Positions 1-8,826 of a stretch of DNA of 64,000 bases are shown here, in pieces. The DNA is from an uncultured Lachnospiraceae bacterium (GTDB taxonomy: Bacteria; Bacillota; Clostridia; Lachnospirales; Lachnospiraceae). The notes beneath the pieces were generated by a model. It saw only the letters and a list, made by a program, of their open reading frames with translations, was not told the origin of the DNA and did not search any database. The stretch is taken from NCBI GenBank assembly GCA_910588965.1, contig CAJUSO010000013.1:5015-69014 (forward strand). Direction: 5' to 3'. Made by a program: the position numbers and the translations under genes. Numbering within the stretch: the stretch's first letter is position 1; each line of letters starts with the position of its first letter.

Positions 1-637
1 AGCGCCGCCAGAGGAAGGGCAGCCCGGGGAGCCGGAGAGTTATGAGAGCCAGGTACAGAAGAAAGCAGTGGAGGGGGTATTCCAGGTACAGATTTTTGAT
101 AAGCAGTCGATGCTGATGAACCTGCAGGAGGAACTGGAGGAATGCCGGGTTCCCGGGGAAGAAGAAGAGGAGGCTGGCTGCCAGGTAAAAGCTTACCAGT
201 TAGCCCAGAGGACCCTTGAAGATGTTGCCCGTGATATCCACCAGGACGCCAGGCAGAGGCTGGAGCAGGAAATGTCCCGGATTTTTGAAGAATTGACCCA
301 TGGGAGATACCCAAAAACCGGGCTGGATGAGCAGATGGGGCTGGTCGCTTGGGAAGGGGAACGCAAAGTACACCCCTGGCAGCTCAGCCGCGGGACGATG
401 GAACAGATGTATGTGGCATTGCGTATGGGGGCGGGCCGTATTTTTGCAAAAGAGGGCGCAGTCCCGATTTTGATGGATGAAGTGTTTGCGGCTTTTGATG
501 AAAGGCGCTTAGAGGCAGCCATGCAATGGCTGGGAAGGCAGAAGGGGCAGATTTTCCTGTTTACCTGCCAAAAGCGGGAAATGGAAGTGTTGGAGCGCAA
601 TAAAATCCCTTATGGGAAGATTGTGCTGACCCGCTGA
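1..637 (+). CDS. AAA family ATPase, C-terminal part (YhaN/SbcC-like)
   Basis: The frame is open from base 2 to a TGA at 635-637, so this is the 3' end of a longer gene that begins before the window. The visible part starts with a charged, Glu-rich stretch typical of the coiled-coil arm of SMC/Rad50-like ATPases. It then carries the ABC signature-like LSRGTMEQMYVALRMG and a Walker B segment ILMDEVFAAFDERR with its D-loop. An H-loop-like region follows near FLFTCQKREME. In Firmicutes such proteins (YhaN, SbcC) usually pair with a SbcD-like nuclease in DNA end processing; the partner would lie upstream and cannot be seen here. The family call is solid, the exact subfamily is not. Confidence 0.8.
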   Translation, partial: APPEEGQPGEPESYESQVQKKAVEGVFQVQIFDKQSMLMNLQEELEECRVPGEEEEEAGCQVKAYQLAQRTLEDVARDIHQDARQRLEQEMSRIFEELTHGRYPKTGLDEQMGLVAWEGERKVHPWQLSRGTMEQMYVALRMGAGRIFAKEGAVPILMDEVFAAFDERRLEAAMQWLGRQKGQIFLFTCQKREMEVLERNKIPYGKIVLTR

Positions 638-721
638 TGGGGGAGCTGGCTATGGGATGTTTAGTGGCTTAGGGCATGGTATCGAGAGAATAGGTTGGCA
701 AAAATATAGGTAGGGCAGGAT

Positions 722-3082
722 ATGGCGAAAAAAAAGAAGAAACGGAAAAAGAAATATCGTGTATTTTGGTTTTTCATAAGGCTGCAGATTTTACTGATGC
801 TGGTGGTGGCAGCGGGCGTGGGCTGGTATTTTTATGGAGGCTATGCCCAGAAGGTCAGCGCGTTGCAGCGGGAAGCGAAGCAGTTGGTGAAGAATTCGGA
901 CGAATCTACGTTTCGCTCTGTGCAGACCAGCCTGGTATATGATGAGGATGGGAACCTGATTTCCACCTTAAACGGTGAGAAAGACGTATATTATCTGGAG
1001 TATGAGGATATCCCTGCCTATGTCCCGGCAGCCATGGTAAGCATTGAAGACAAAAAATTTTATAGCCACAATGGGATTGATATCAAGGCCATTCTGCGCG
1101 CGGCCAAGGCAATGATACAGAATGGGGAGGTTACCCAGGGGGGCAGCACGATTACCCAGCAGCTTGCAAGGAATATTTTCCTAAGCCATGAGCGGACCTG
1201 GGACCGTAAGATTGAGGAAATGTTCCTGGCTGTTGAGTTGGAGAAGGTTTACAGCAAGAATAAAATCATGGAATTTTATCTGAATAACGTCTATTTCAGC
1301 AGCGGCTATTATGGGATCCAGGCGGCCAGCAAGGGTTACTTTAATACAGAAGTGAACAACCTTTCCTTATCCCAGATTGCGTTCCTATGTGCAATCCCAA
1401 ATAACCCAAGCCTCTATGACCCGGTAGAGCGTATGAAGAACACCTTAAAGCGCCGGAACCGGATTTTAGACCAGATGTGTGAGGATGGCAAGATCAGCCA
1501 GGCGACCTGTGACCAGGCAAAGGCGGAAGAGATTACCTTAAGCCGCCCCCAGAAGAACAAAAATGACTACGTGGAGACCTACACCTATTACTGTGCAATC
1601 CGTGCTTTGATGCAGCAGCAAGGCTTCCAGTTCCAGACAGAATTTTCCTCGGCAGAGGAGAAAGAAGCATATGAGACAGATTACAGCGAACGTTACAGCG
1701 AATGCCAGAACAGCCTCTATACGGCAGGATACCGGATTTATACATCCATAAACCTTGGCATGCAGCAGCAGCTTCAGGATGCGGTGGACAGCAATTTAGC
1801 AGAATTTACAGAACAGAACGGGGAGGGGATTTATACCCTTCAGGGTTCTGCTGCCTGCATTGACAACCATTCCGGATATGTCAAGGCTATCGTAGGCGGC
1901 AGGAACCAGGATCTTGCCGGGTATACCTTAAACCGGGCATACCAAAGCTACCGCCAGCCAGGCAGTGCGATCAAGCCCCTGATTGTATTTACCCCGGCTT
2001 TGGAGCGGGAGTATACGCCGGATTCTATTGTGCAGGACGTGAAGAAGGAGGAAGGGCCGTCCAATTCCAGCGGGTCTTATGAGGGGGGCATTACCCTCCG
2101 CCGGGCGGTGCAGACCTCAAAAAATACCGTGGCATGGGATTTGCTCGAGGAGATGACGCCGGAGGTAGGGCTTTCCTATCTGCGGGAAATGGGGTTCTCC
2201 AGGCTGGATCCGGAGGATAACCGCCCCACCAGTGCGCTGGGCGGGTTTACCTATGGAGCCTCTGCCGTGGAGATGGCGGCCGGCTATGCCGCTTTGGAAC
2301 ATGACGGGAAGTTCCGCCAGCCTACCTGCATTGTGAAGATTACGGATTCCGAAGGGAACCCTCTGTTGGAGACAGGGCAGGAAGAGAAGGAAGTGTACAA
2401 GATGAACGCCGCCCGGATGATGACGGATATGATGGTAACCGTTATCCAGGAGGGGACGGGGCGTGGGCTGGCCTTAAGCAATATGCCCTGCGCAGGGAAG
2501 ACGGGGACGACTACGGATAACAAAGACGGTTGGTTTGTAGGATATACCCCCTATTATACCACCAGCGTATGGGTGGGCTATGATATGCCCAAAGAACTCC
2601 CGGGCTTGTCCGGCGCCAGCTACCCTGGGAATATCTGGAAGTCTTTTATGGAACAGATCCATCAGGCCTTGGAGCCTGTGGACTTCCTTCCTTATATCAA
2701 TGAAAATGACAGGCCAAAGAACCAGGATGATCCAGGGACGCAGCCTGAGGTTCCTACAGAACAGGTACCAGAAGAACCCCAGGAGCCAGAGCCTACAGTG
2801 GAACCGCCGTTGGATTTGGCGCCCCAGGAGCCGGCTGTGCCGGATATCCCAGAGGTGCCGGAAAATCCAGGGGCAGACATCCCGGAAGTGCCGGAAGTCC
2901 CGGATATCCCCATAGATCCTGGGCTTCCCCCTGACACCCCGGAAGACCCGGGAACTTCGCCAGAGCCTTCAGAACCCCAAGAGCCCTTGGAGCCGGTAGA
3001 CCCGGCAGACCCGGAGCCGCCGGTAGACCCAGGCGGGGATGAGCCCGTAGGGGCAGGCCAAGAAGAGGCCAGGGCGGGTTAG
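722..3082 (+). CDS. class A penicillin-binding protein (PBP1A-like, GT51 plus transpeptidase)
   Basis: A bifunctional peptidoglycan synthase of 786 aa. A very basic cytoplasmic N-terminus (residues 2-12 nearly all Lys/Arg) precedes one membrane anchor (about 14-38). The GT51 glycosyltransferase domain shows the catalytic Glu in IEDKKFYSHNG (Glu109), GGSTITQQLARN (140-151) and KIMEFYLNNVYF. The transpeptidase domain has SAIK (Ser415), SKN (466-468) and KTGT (593-596), so all active-site motifs are intact. The last 110 residues or so are a Pro/Glu/Asp-rich low-complexity tail, probably an extended wall-facing linker. It stands alone after the ATPase gene and ends at a strong hairpin. Confidence 0.96.
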   Translation: MAKKKKKRKKKYRVFWFFIRLQILLMLVVAAGVGWYFYGGYAQKVSALQREAKQLVKNSDESTFRSVQTSLVYDEDGNLISTLNGEKDVYYLEYEDIPAYVPAAMVSIEDKKFYSHNGIDIKAILRAAKAMIQNGEVTQGGSTITQQLARNIFLSHERTWDRKIEEMFLAVELEKVYSKNKIMEFYLNNVYFSSGYYGIQAASKGYFNTEVNNLSLSQIAFLCAIPNNPSLYDPVERMKNTLKRRNRILDQMCEDGKISQATCDQAKAEEITLSRPQKNKNDYVETYTYYCAIRALMQQQGFQFQTEFSSAEEKEAYETDYSERYSECQNSLYTAGYRIYTSINLGMQQQLQDAVDSNLAEFTEQNGEGIYTLQGSAACIDNHSGYVKAIVGGRNQDLAGYTLNRAYQSYRQPGSAIKPLIVFTPALEREYTPDSIVQDVKKEEGPSNSSGSYEGGITLRRAVQTSKNTVAWDLLEEMTPEVGLSYLREMGFSRLDPEDNRPTSALGGFTYGASAVEMAAGYAALEHDGKFRQPTCIVKITDSEGNPLLETGQEEKEVYKMNAARMMTDMMVTVIQEGTGRGLALSNMPCAGKTGTTTDNKDGWFVGYTPYYTTSVWVGYDMPKELPGLSGASYPGNIWKSFMEQIHQALEPVDFLPYINENDRPKNQDDPGTQPEVPTEQVPEEPQEPEPTVEPPLDLAPQEPAVPDIPEVPENPGADIPEVPEVPDIPIDPGLPPDTPEDPGTSPEPSEPQEPLEPVDPADPEPPVDPGGDEPVGAGQEEARAG

Positions 3083-3113
3083 GGTTTTGCGGCATCCCCT
3101 TTTCCTAAAGAGA

Positions 3114-3160
3114 ATACAGCCCCTGCGGCATGGATTGTTCCCATGCCGCAGGGGCTGTAT
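3114..3160. terminator. 20-bp perfect hairpin between convergent genes
   Basis: Arms 3114-3133 and 3141-3160 are perfectly complementary over 20 bp with a 7-nt loop. It lies between the penicillin-binding protein gene and the convergent permease gene. There is no clear T-run on either side, so a termination role is inferred from stem strength and position. Confidence 0.7.
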
Positions 3161-3204
3161 GGAATTAGCAATAAAACAGGCTGCCTATCTGTCCTGGGAT
3201 GATG

Positions 3205-6087
3205 TTACAGATTCTCATTCCTTAGCGCATCAACCGTATTCTTTTTCCCAATCTTTTTCATGGAATAAACCATTGTGGCAAATACTACCAGGAACACGCT
3301 CCCAACAGCAATGGCGATGCTGTGCCAGGGGATATAGAAGGCTCCTTCTACCCCGTTGGAGATGCTGCGGTAGATAAGCCAAGTTACGGCAAAGGACACG
3401 GGGAGCCCATAAAGCAGCCCTTTCACCCCATAGAGCAGGCATTCAAAGTTCATCATTTTCCGGAATCCCTTTGGGGTCATCCCGATGGACTTCAGCATGG
3501 CAAACTCCCTTTGCCGCAGGCCGACATTGGTGGAAATCGTATTGAACACATTTGCCGCCGCAATCAGGGAAATCAATGAGATAAACCCAAAGGCAAACAC
3601 ATTGATGACCGTCATCATTGCCCGTTCCCCTTCTATACTGGCTGCATAATTATATAGGCTGTCAGAAGATTGGTTCCAGTCCGACAGTTTCTTGGCCATG
3701 GCGGCTTCTGCCTTCTGGTTGTCTGTGCATTGGAAAAGCATGTAAATGGGCGCAATGCCTGCAGCGGCGCCATCAGCCTCAATTTCCGAATATGCTATCC
3801 CTGGCTCTAGGCCGGCTAATACCTTCTCTAAGAAGCTGAACGGATAGAACAGCTGGATGGTGTCGTGGCTCTCCGTAAAAAATGCAGGAGCGTTTTTTGT
3901 AACAGCCCCTATGGAAAGGGGGATGGGCAGGCAGGCTTCTTCGATAGGGAGGGTAACCCTGTCATCGGTTTCTGGGTTGAACAAGGTGTAATAGGGCTTG
4001 CCGGATGCCCCGTCGATGGATGATTCATCCAGGTAGTAGCCATCCCGCTCCCGGGTCAGGTATGCCGTAGGGGAGCCTTCCGCTGCATTTGCAAGGGCGG
4101 TCAGGCTATGGTATTTCCTATCGTATTCATTATATAGCCAGAGGGTGTCTACAGCAACGGCCGCGGGGGCGCCTGCATTGTAAAATGTAGATTCCGGAAG
4201 GTTCTGCTCTTTAAGGAACGTACGGTATGCCGCATCTTCCAGGAAATGCAGGGTAATGGGCAAAAGGCTGGTATCGTATTCCTGGTAGGCATCCCCTATC
4301 TGGCTGGCAAGGTACTTCTTATAATCAAGGTACTCCTGGGTTAGCGCGGAGGTCGGGATGGAAGCCTGCAGGTACAGCGATGTCTCATAGGCGGAGGCTG
4401 CAATCCCAGGAGCGCTTGCCAAATCATCATACAGGCTTTGGGAGGGGACCTGATCCGTTGGGGACAGGCGGTATATAATATCATAGCCAGAATCCGAGAT
4501 GACAGATTTTGCAGAACTGGTCAGGTAAGCGCACCAGCTGCTGGTAGAGATAAACAGCACGATGCTCAAAAATAAGGAAATAACCGTAGCCCGGTATTTC
4601 TTGCGGCTGCGCTTGTAGTTTTTCGTGGCAAGGGTTCCTTCAAAGCCAAAAAGTTTCTGGGTCAGCCAGGAGGTCTTCACCTTCCCTGGGCGGATGGCGA
4701 TATCGCCCGTCTGGCGGATAGCGTCAATGGCAGGCCTGCGCATGGCGCGCCGCACGGGGATATAGGCGGAAATCAGGATGGTGGCCAGGGAAATCAGGAT
4801 GGCGGCTGCCAAAGCCCCAAAGGAAGGATGCATGGCCAAGGACACTTCCTCTGCAGGGCCCATAGACAGGAGCCTTTGCCCTTCATAGGTGGTTGATACA
4901 ATGCCTAAAATATTTCCCACCATGTCCTTGACCAGGTAAAGGGTAATGCCAATGCCTGTAAGCCCGGATAGGATCCCCAAAGGGATGCCGATACAGCCCA
5001 AAAACAGCGCTTCGAACAGCACGCTTCCCGTCAGCTGCCGCTTGGTGGCCCCAATGGAAGCCAGAAGCCCGAATTGCTTGGTGCGCTCGCTGACAGAGAT
5101 AGAGAAGGCATTGTAAATCAGGGAGATGGACCCAAACATAATAATCCCGATTAGGATGACAGCAAGGCTGTACATGACATCGTTATAACGGCTTTCCCCA
5201 GAGTAGCCATAATACCGCAGCAGTTCATAATTAAGATTCCAGGTTATGCTGCCTGCATCGGAGGCGCCATCTGGGGCAGGAATCATTTCCGCCTGCAGCG
5301 GGAATCCACGGAACTTGGAGAAAATGCTTTCTATGACAGGGGCGGTATTTTTGCCGGTATTCGTGCGGATGTAGACAGTGTAAGGATGTTCTGCGCTGTT
5401 TTCCCCGATGGTCAGCGCCGTATAGCCTGGGGCAGAAAAATCCTCATAGTCAGGCCGTTCATAAAAGCCTACGACGGTATAGCCCCTCTCTTCCTTGGGG
5501 AGGAAGGACTCCCAGATGGCAGTGCCATTATCCGCCTGCATGTAGGGGTCGTCTTTGGATCCGGTATAAGACATGGAATATGGGAGGGTTTCCCCGTCCT
5601 GCGAGATCCGGTTCCCAAGTTCCAGCCCCAGCTGGCTGCCCAGGGCATAAGAGATGCCGCCGTTGCTTTCCAAATGGCTGGGCAAGAGGATTTCCTGGCT
5701 GTTTTCAGGCATCCGCCCTTCGATTAGGTGGATGGGCATCATTTCCGTAAAATCCGTTTGTATGCCATAGACGCATAGGTAGGGCTTATCCGTATTCAGG
5801 CAGCTTTCCAGGGGGGAATAACCCAAGAATTCCATGGAAACAGCCTGCTCCACGTTGCTGTCTTGGTCCAGCTGCCCCACTTCCCCAGCGGTAAGGCCAG
5901 AGGCTGTCCCGTACCAATCCCCCCTGTTGTAGAGGGAGGATTGGATGAGGTAATGCTGCATGGAAGAAATGCTGATGGTCGTAGCGGTAAACATGGCAGC
6001 AGATAGGATAATCCCAATGATTGTGACCAAGGTGCGGGTGCGGTTTTCTTTCAGGTTCTTCAACGTCGTTTTTTGGAAGATGTTCAT
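3205..6087 (-). CDS. ABC transporter permease with two FtsX domains
   Basis: A 960-aa integral membrane protein. TM1 (near residues 20-42) is followed by a large extracellular domain. Next come an FtsX core of three membrane segments around the cytoplasmic SVSERTKQFGLLASIGATKR coupling loop, another TM (SLFLSIVLFISTSSWCAYL), and a second extracellular domain. A second FtsX core carries GLRQREFAMLKSIGMTPKG. This duplicated layout is typical of peptide or antimicrobial export and sensing permeases in Clostridia. Its start overlaps the stop of the upstream ATPase gene by 4 nt (ATGA), so the two are translationally coupled. The substrate cannot be told from sequence. Confidence 0.92.
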   Translation of the reverse strand: MNIFQKTTLKNLKENRTRTLVTIIGIILSAAMFTATTISISSMQHYLIQSSLYNRGDWYGTASGLTAGEVGQLDQDSNVEQAVSMEFLGYSPLESCLNTDKPYLCVYGIQTDFTEMMPIHLIEGRMPENSQEILLPSHLESNGGISYALGSQLGLELGNRISQDGETLPYSMSYTGSKDDPYMQADNGTAIWESFLPKEERGYTVVGFYERPDYEDFSAPGYTALTIGENSAEHPYTVYIRTNTGKNTAPVIESIFSKFRGFPLQAEMIPAPDGASDAGSITWNLNYELLRYYGYSGESRYNDVMYSLAVILIGIIMFGSISLIYNAFSISVSERTKQFGLLASIGATKRQLTGSVLFEALFLGCIGIPLGILSGLTGIGITLYLVKDMVGNILGIVSTTYEGQRLLSMGPAEEVSLAMHPSFGALAAAILISLATILISAYIPVRRAMRRPAIDAIRQTGDIAIRPGKVKTSWLTQKLFGFEGTLATKNYKRSRKKYRATVISLFLSIVLFISTSSWCAYLTSSAKSVISDSGYDIIYRLSPTDQVPSQSLYDDLASAPGIAASAYETSLYLQASIPTSALTQEYLDYKKYLASQIGDAYQEYDTSLLPITLHFLEDAAYRTFLKEQNLPESTFYNAGAPAAVAVDTLWLYNEYDRKYHSLTALANAAEGSPTAYLTRERDGYYLDESSIDGASGKPYYTLFNPETDDRVTLPIEEACLPIPLSIGAVTKNAPAFFTESHDTIQLFYPFSFLEKVLAGLEPGIAYSEIEADGAAAGIAPIYMLFQCTDNQKAEAAMAKKLSDWNQSSDSLYNYAASIEGERAMMTVINVFAFGFISLISLIAAANVFNTISTNVGLRQREFAMLKSIGMTPKGFRKMMNFECLLYGVKGLLYGLPVSFAVTWLIYRSISNGVEGAFYIPWHSIAIAVGSVFLVVFATMVYSMKKIGKKNTVDALRNENL

Positions 6088-6827
6088 GGGCGGATCACCT
6101 CGTCTCGAATGATTTTCCCATCCTCTATGGCCAGGATGCGGTTGGCCTGCAGGGCGATATTCTCATCGTGGGTGATGACAATCAAGGTCTGCTTGTATTT
6201 TTCATTGGAATACTTTAAAAGTTCCACGATTTCCTGGCTGTTTTTGGAATCTAAGTTCCCGGTGGGCTCATCTGCCAGCACCACGGCAGGCGCATTCATC
6301 AGCGCCCGGCCAATGGAGACGCGCTGCTGCTGCCCGCCGGAGAGCTGGTTGGGGAGATGCCCCTCCCGCCCCTTTAAAGCCAAAAGGGTGAGGAGTTCCC
6401 CAAGCCGTTTTTCATTTACCTTGCGGCCGTCCATAAGCACAGGCAGCGTCATGTTCTCCGTTACGTTCAGCACGGGGATTAAGTTGTAGAATTGATAAAT
6501 CAGCCCGACCTGCCGCCTGCGGAAGATGGCAAGCTGGCTTTCGTTCTGGGCGTAGACGTCCGTCCCCTCCATGTATACCTTGCCCGAGGTGGGCACATCC
6601 ACGCCGCCTAATACGTGCAGCAAGGTGGATTTCCCAGAGCCGGATGGGCCGATGATAGCCAGGAATTCGCCCTTCTGCACAGAGAAGGACACATCGTCTA
6701 AAGCTTTCACCTGGTTCTCGCCGGTCCCATAGATTTTGGTCAGGTGCTCAGCCCGGAGGATTTCTGTGTTCTGTTCATAACGCCCGCCGGATGGCAGGGC
6801 AGTCTCTTGTTTGGCGTTCATATACAA
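6084..6827 (-). CDS. ABC transporter ATP-binding protein (MacB/LolD type)
   Basis: The 247-aa ATPase partner of the FtsX permease. Walker A is GPSGSGKST (about 60-68), the signature is LSGGQ (162-166), Walker B is VVLADEP (182-188), and the switch His is in VITHDE. The motif after Walker B, TGNLDSKNS, is characteristic of MacB/LolD-type ATPases. About 20 extra residues precede the domain, so a later internal start is possible. The upstream gap (6828-6972) holds a promoter and an operator-like triple repeat, which separates it from the sensor kinase gene. Confidence 0.94.
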   Translation of the reverse strand: MYMNAKQETALPSGGRYEQNTEILRAEHLTKIYGTGENQVKALDDVSFSVQKGEFLAIIGPSGSGKSTLLHVLGGVDVPTSGKVYMEGTDVYAQNESQLAIFRRRQVGLIYQFYNLIPVLNVTENMTLPVLMDGRKVNEKRLGELLTLLALKGREGHLPNQLSGGQQQRVSIGRALMNAPAVVLADEPTGNLDSKNSQEIVELLKYSNEKYKQTLIVITHDENIALQANRILAIEDGKIIRDEVIRP

Positions 6828-6888
6828 ACCTCTTTTCTGTTTTTTTAGGACCTGGCAGGCAGTGCGGCGCGTGGTCCTTATGTTATAT

Positions 6889-6934
6889 AAGAGTATAACC
6901 CTCCAAGGTGACGCTTCCGTGACGATAAGGTGAC
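6889..6934 (-). promoter_or_regulatory. triple GTCAC direct repeat with promoter, likely response-regulator operator
   Basis: On the plus strand GTGAC occurs at 6908-6912, 6919-6923 and 6930-6934, exactly 11 bp apart. Read on the minus strand these are GTCAC boxes just upstream of a TATACT-like -10 (6891-6896) before the ABC ATPase gene. Direct repeats spaced one helical turn apart are the usual target of OmpR/PhoB-family regulators. No such regulator gene is present next to the kinase here. Confidence 0.6.
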
Positions 6935-6972
6935 AGAATTGTCAGAATCCTAAAAAGATATAGCTGCAAACG

Positions 6973-7974
6973 TCATTTATAGAACTTTACCGTAAATTTC
7001 GCCCCGCCCTCCTTGCGGTTCTCAGCCTTTAGGGTGCCGTTTTGCTGGGAAACAATCATGCGGGCTAAGGCAAGGCCGATGCCGACGCTCTGGCTAGAGG
7101 CATTTTTCCCCTTATAAAAGCGTTCGAATAAATGGGGCAGGTCTTCCTTGTCAAACCCAGGGCCGTTGTCTTCAATGATAATCTGCGTATAGATGGTATT
7201 TTCCAGGTAAGAAACCTGGATGCAGCCCCCTGGCGGCGTGTGCTCCATACAGTTTTTGAGGATATTCAGCAGGGCTTCCGTTGACCAGGAAAGGTCGCCT
7301 GTAAACTGGGCGCACCCTGTCCCGGCATGGATGGCAAGAGACTGGCACCGCAGTTCCATGGGGATTTCCAAGGGCTCATGGGCACAGCGGATCAATTCCT
7401 CCACAGAAACGGGGGCATGCTGCAGGCAGGCGGTCCCAGCATCCATTTTGGACATTTTCAACAGGGCTTCCACCAGCCAGTCAATCCGGGACAGCAGCTG
7501 GGACAACTCCTGCTGGAGCTTCTGCCTGCGCCCGGGGGAAAGCCCCGTATCCTTTAGAAGGGACAGGATTAGGTTGGAAGAAGTCAGGGGGGAGCGGATC
7601 TGGTGTGAGATATCCGCCATGGAGTCTGCCAGAAGCTGCTTGTCATTTTCTAAGGCCTGCGCCTGCTCGCTTAGGCGCAGCGTCATTTTGGACAGTTCGT
7701 TCTCCAGGATGGACAGTTCCCCTTCCCGGTATTTCTCGAAACGGATGGGGATCTGGCTGTGGAGCATATTGTCGATGTCATCGCTTAGCTGGCGCAGCTT
7801 GCAGTACCTGCGCCAGGTAATCCAGTAATGGGAGAGGATAAAAAGGGCAGAAAAGGCAGCCAGCAGGCCAAGGCTGCCCGGCGCATAAAAGCGCCCGGCG
7901 CCAAGGGCCAGCGACAGTAAGAGGAGGTGCCAGAGCAGGCTGGCTTTCCATTCGGGGTTTCGGAAAAATTTCAT
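6973..7974 (-). CDS. sensor histidine kinase, orphan
   Basis: A 333-aa kinase with two N-terminal membrane helices (about 10-29 and 34-52) and almost no extracellular loop, like the intramembrane-sensing kinases linked to ABC exporters. The phospho-accepting His is in DISHQIRSPL (His124). The ATPase domain shows an N box (LLNILKNCMEHT) and a G box (IIEDNGPGF). It lies upstream of the exporter genes in the same direction. A response regulator would be expected just before it, but that position (7975-8174) is AT-rich and without a gene and the decayed island begins there. A TATAAT -10 is visible upstream on the minus strand. Confidence 0.93.
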   Translation of the reverse strand: MKFFRNPEWKASLLWHLLLLSLALGAGRFYAPGSLGLLAAFSALFILSHYWITWRRYCKLRQLSDDIDNMLHSQIPIRFEKYREGELSILENELSKMTLRLSEQAQALENDKQLLADSMADISHQIRSPLTSSNLILSLLKDTGLSPGRRQKLQQELSQLLSRIDWLVEALLKMSKMDAGTACLQHAPVSVEELIRCAHEPLEIPMELRCQSLAIHAGTGCAQFTGDLSWSTEALLNILKNCMEHTPPGGCIQVSYLENTIYTQIIIEDNGPGFDKEDLPHLFERFYKGKNASSQSVGIGLALARMIVSQQNGTLKAENRKEGGAKFTVKFYK

Positions 7975-8174
7975 CTGGGTTGTTGTCCTTTCTGTAGTAT
8001 GTTTATCATTATACTATAATTTGTAAAGGAGTGGGAGGATTTATTGTACATAAGCGAACGCTAAAAAAATGGAAGGTCCTATTGCCTTTCATAGATGGCT
8101 GATTTGATAAGAGATGTTATATCAGGTGTTTTTGTAATGTAATGAATGAAAATAAAATTGCAAACATAGTTTTT

Positions 8175-8720
8175 TTATTTTGCATGAATGGGAATCTCCA
8201 TATTATCATAGATTTTTAGTTCTAAAAAGGGTTCTGTAATTTCAAGTACATTGCCGATGTCATGGCTGTATTCTGCTTCAAAAATAACAGAAATAGAAAT
8301 GAAAAATAGCAGGGTGGTTATTACTATGATAAAAAATCCCCGGATTTTTGTTGTTGCCCAATAACCATTCAATATGCATTTATTTCCATAGCCCTTATTA
8401 TTAGCCTTTGCAATAAGAAAGCGCACGGGTTCCACCAATAAGCAATACAAAGCCCTTGGCAGAAAAGCATAACCAGCATATCGCGGTGGTAGTAGTGCAG
8501 CATCTCATGCTTAAAGATGTAGTAAAGTTCATCTTTTGTGTAGCTTGTTGGCGGCATAAGGATTTTGGGGTGAATGAGCCCAAAAATCCCAGGTGTTTCG
8601 AGGAATGGCATAAGGCGGACATCGAATTTTTTCTGCAGGAAAAGATGGATGGCGGCGTGAAATTCAAAACAGAAGGTGATACTGTAAATTCCATGACGGT
8701 TTCTCCTTATTTTTTTGTAT
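8175..8720 (-). pseudogene. M56/BlaR1-type membrane metallopeptidase remnant
   Basis: The frame covering 8369-8611 encodes ETPGIFGLIHPKILMP, then the zinc motif HEMLH and WWNPCAFLLQRL, diagnostic of M56 (BlaR1/MecR1) peptidases. The same frame reads further upstream as KFDVRLMPFLETPG with no start codon at a sensible place. Downstream it stops soon after WWNP, and a different frame (8175-8450) supplies a hydrophobic segment with a polar tail. The normal length is several hundred residues, so this is a frameshifted, internally deleted remnant. A ribosome site and ATG at 8694 may be the original gene start, now out of frame. Confidence 0.7.
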
Positions 8721-8826
8721 CTTTTTTCTCTCGTATAAGTTCTTCTAATTCCTCGATTAATCCATCTTCATTTTCTGCATTGTCAAATCCTAACATTAGG
8801 GAATTTTCCAAAGAGGGTTTTATGGT
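8707..8826 (-). pseudogene. possible BlaI/MecI-type repressor C-terminal stub
   Basis: An open stretch ends at a TAA (8707-8709) directly before the ribosome site of the M56 remnant. Its last residues (EDGLIEELEELIREKKD) resemble the acidic helical C-terminus of BlaI-family repressors, and position just upstream of blaR1 is the usual arrangement. It runs backwards into the 3' end of the Fic gene, so only about 40 codons could remain. The call rests mainly on context. Confidence 0.3.

Noticed and set aside
2793..3095. antisense and alternate open frames in the penicillin-binding protein tail
   Set aside because: They arise from the repetitive Pro/Glu codons of the tail; Gly/Pro-rich products without start signals.
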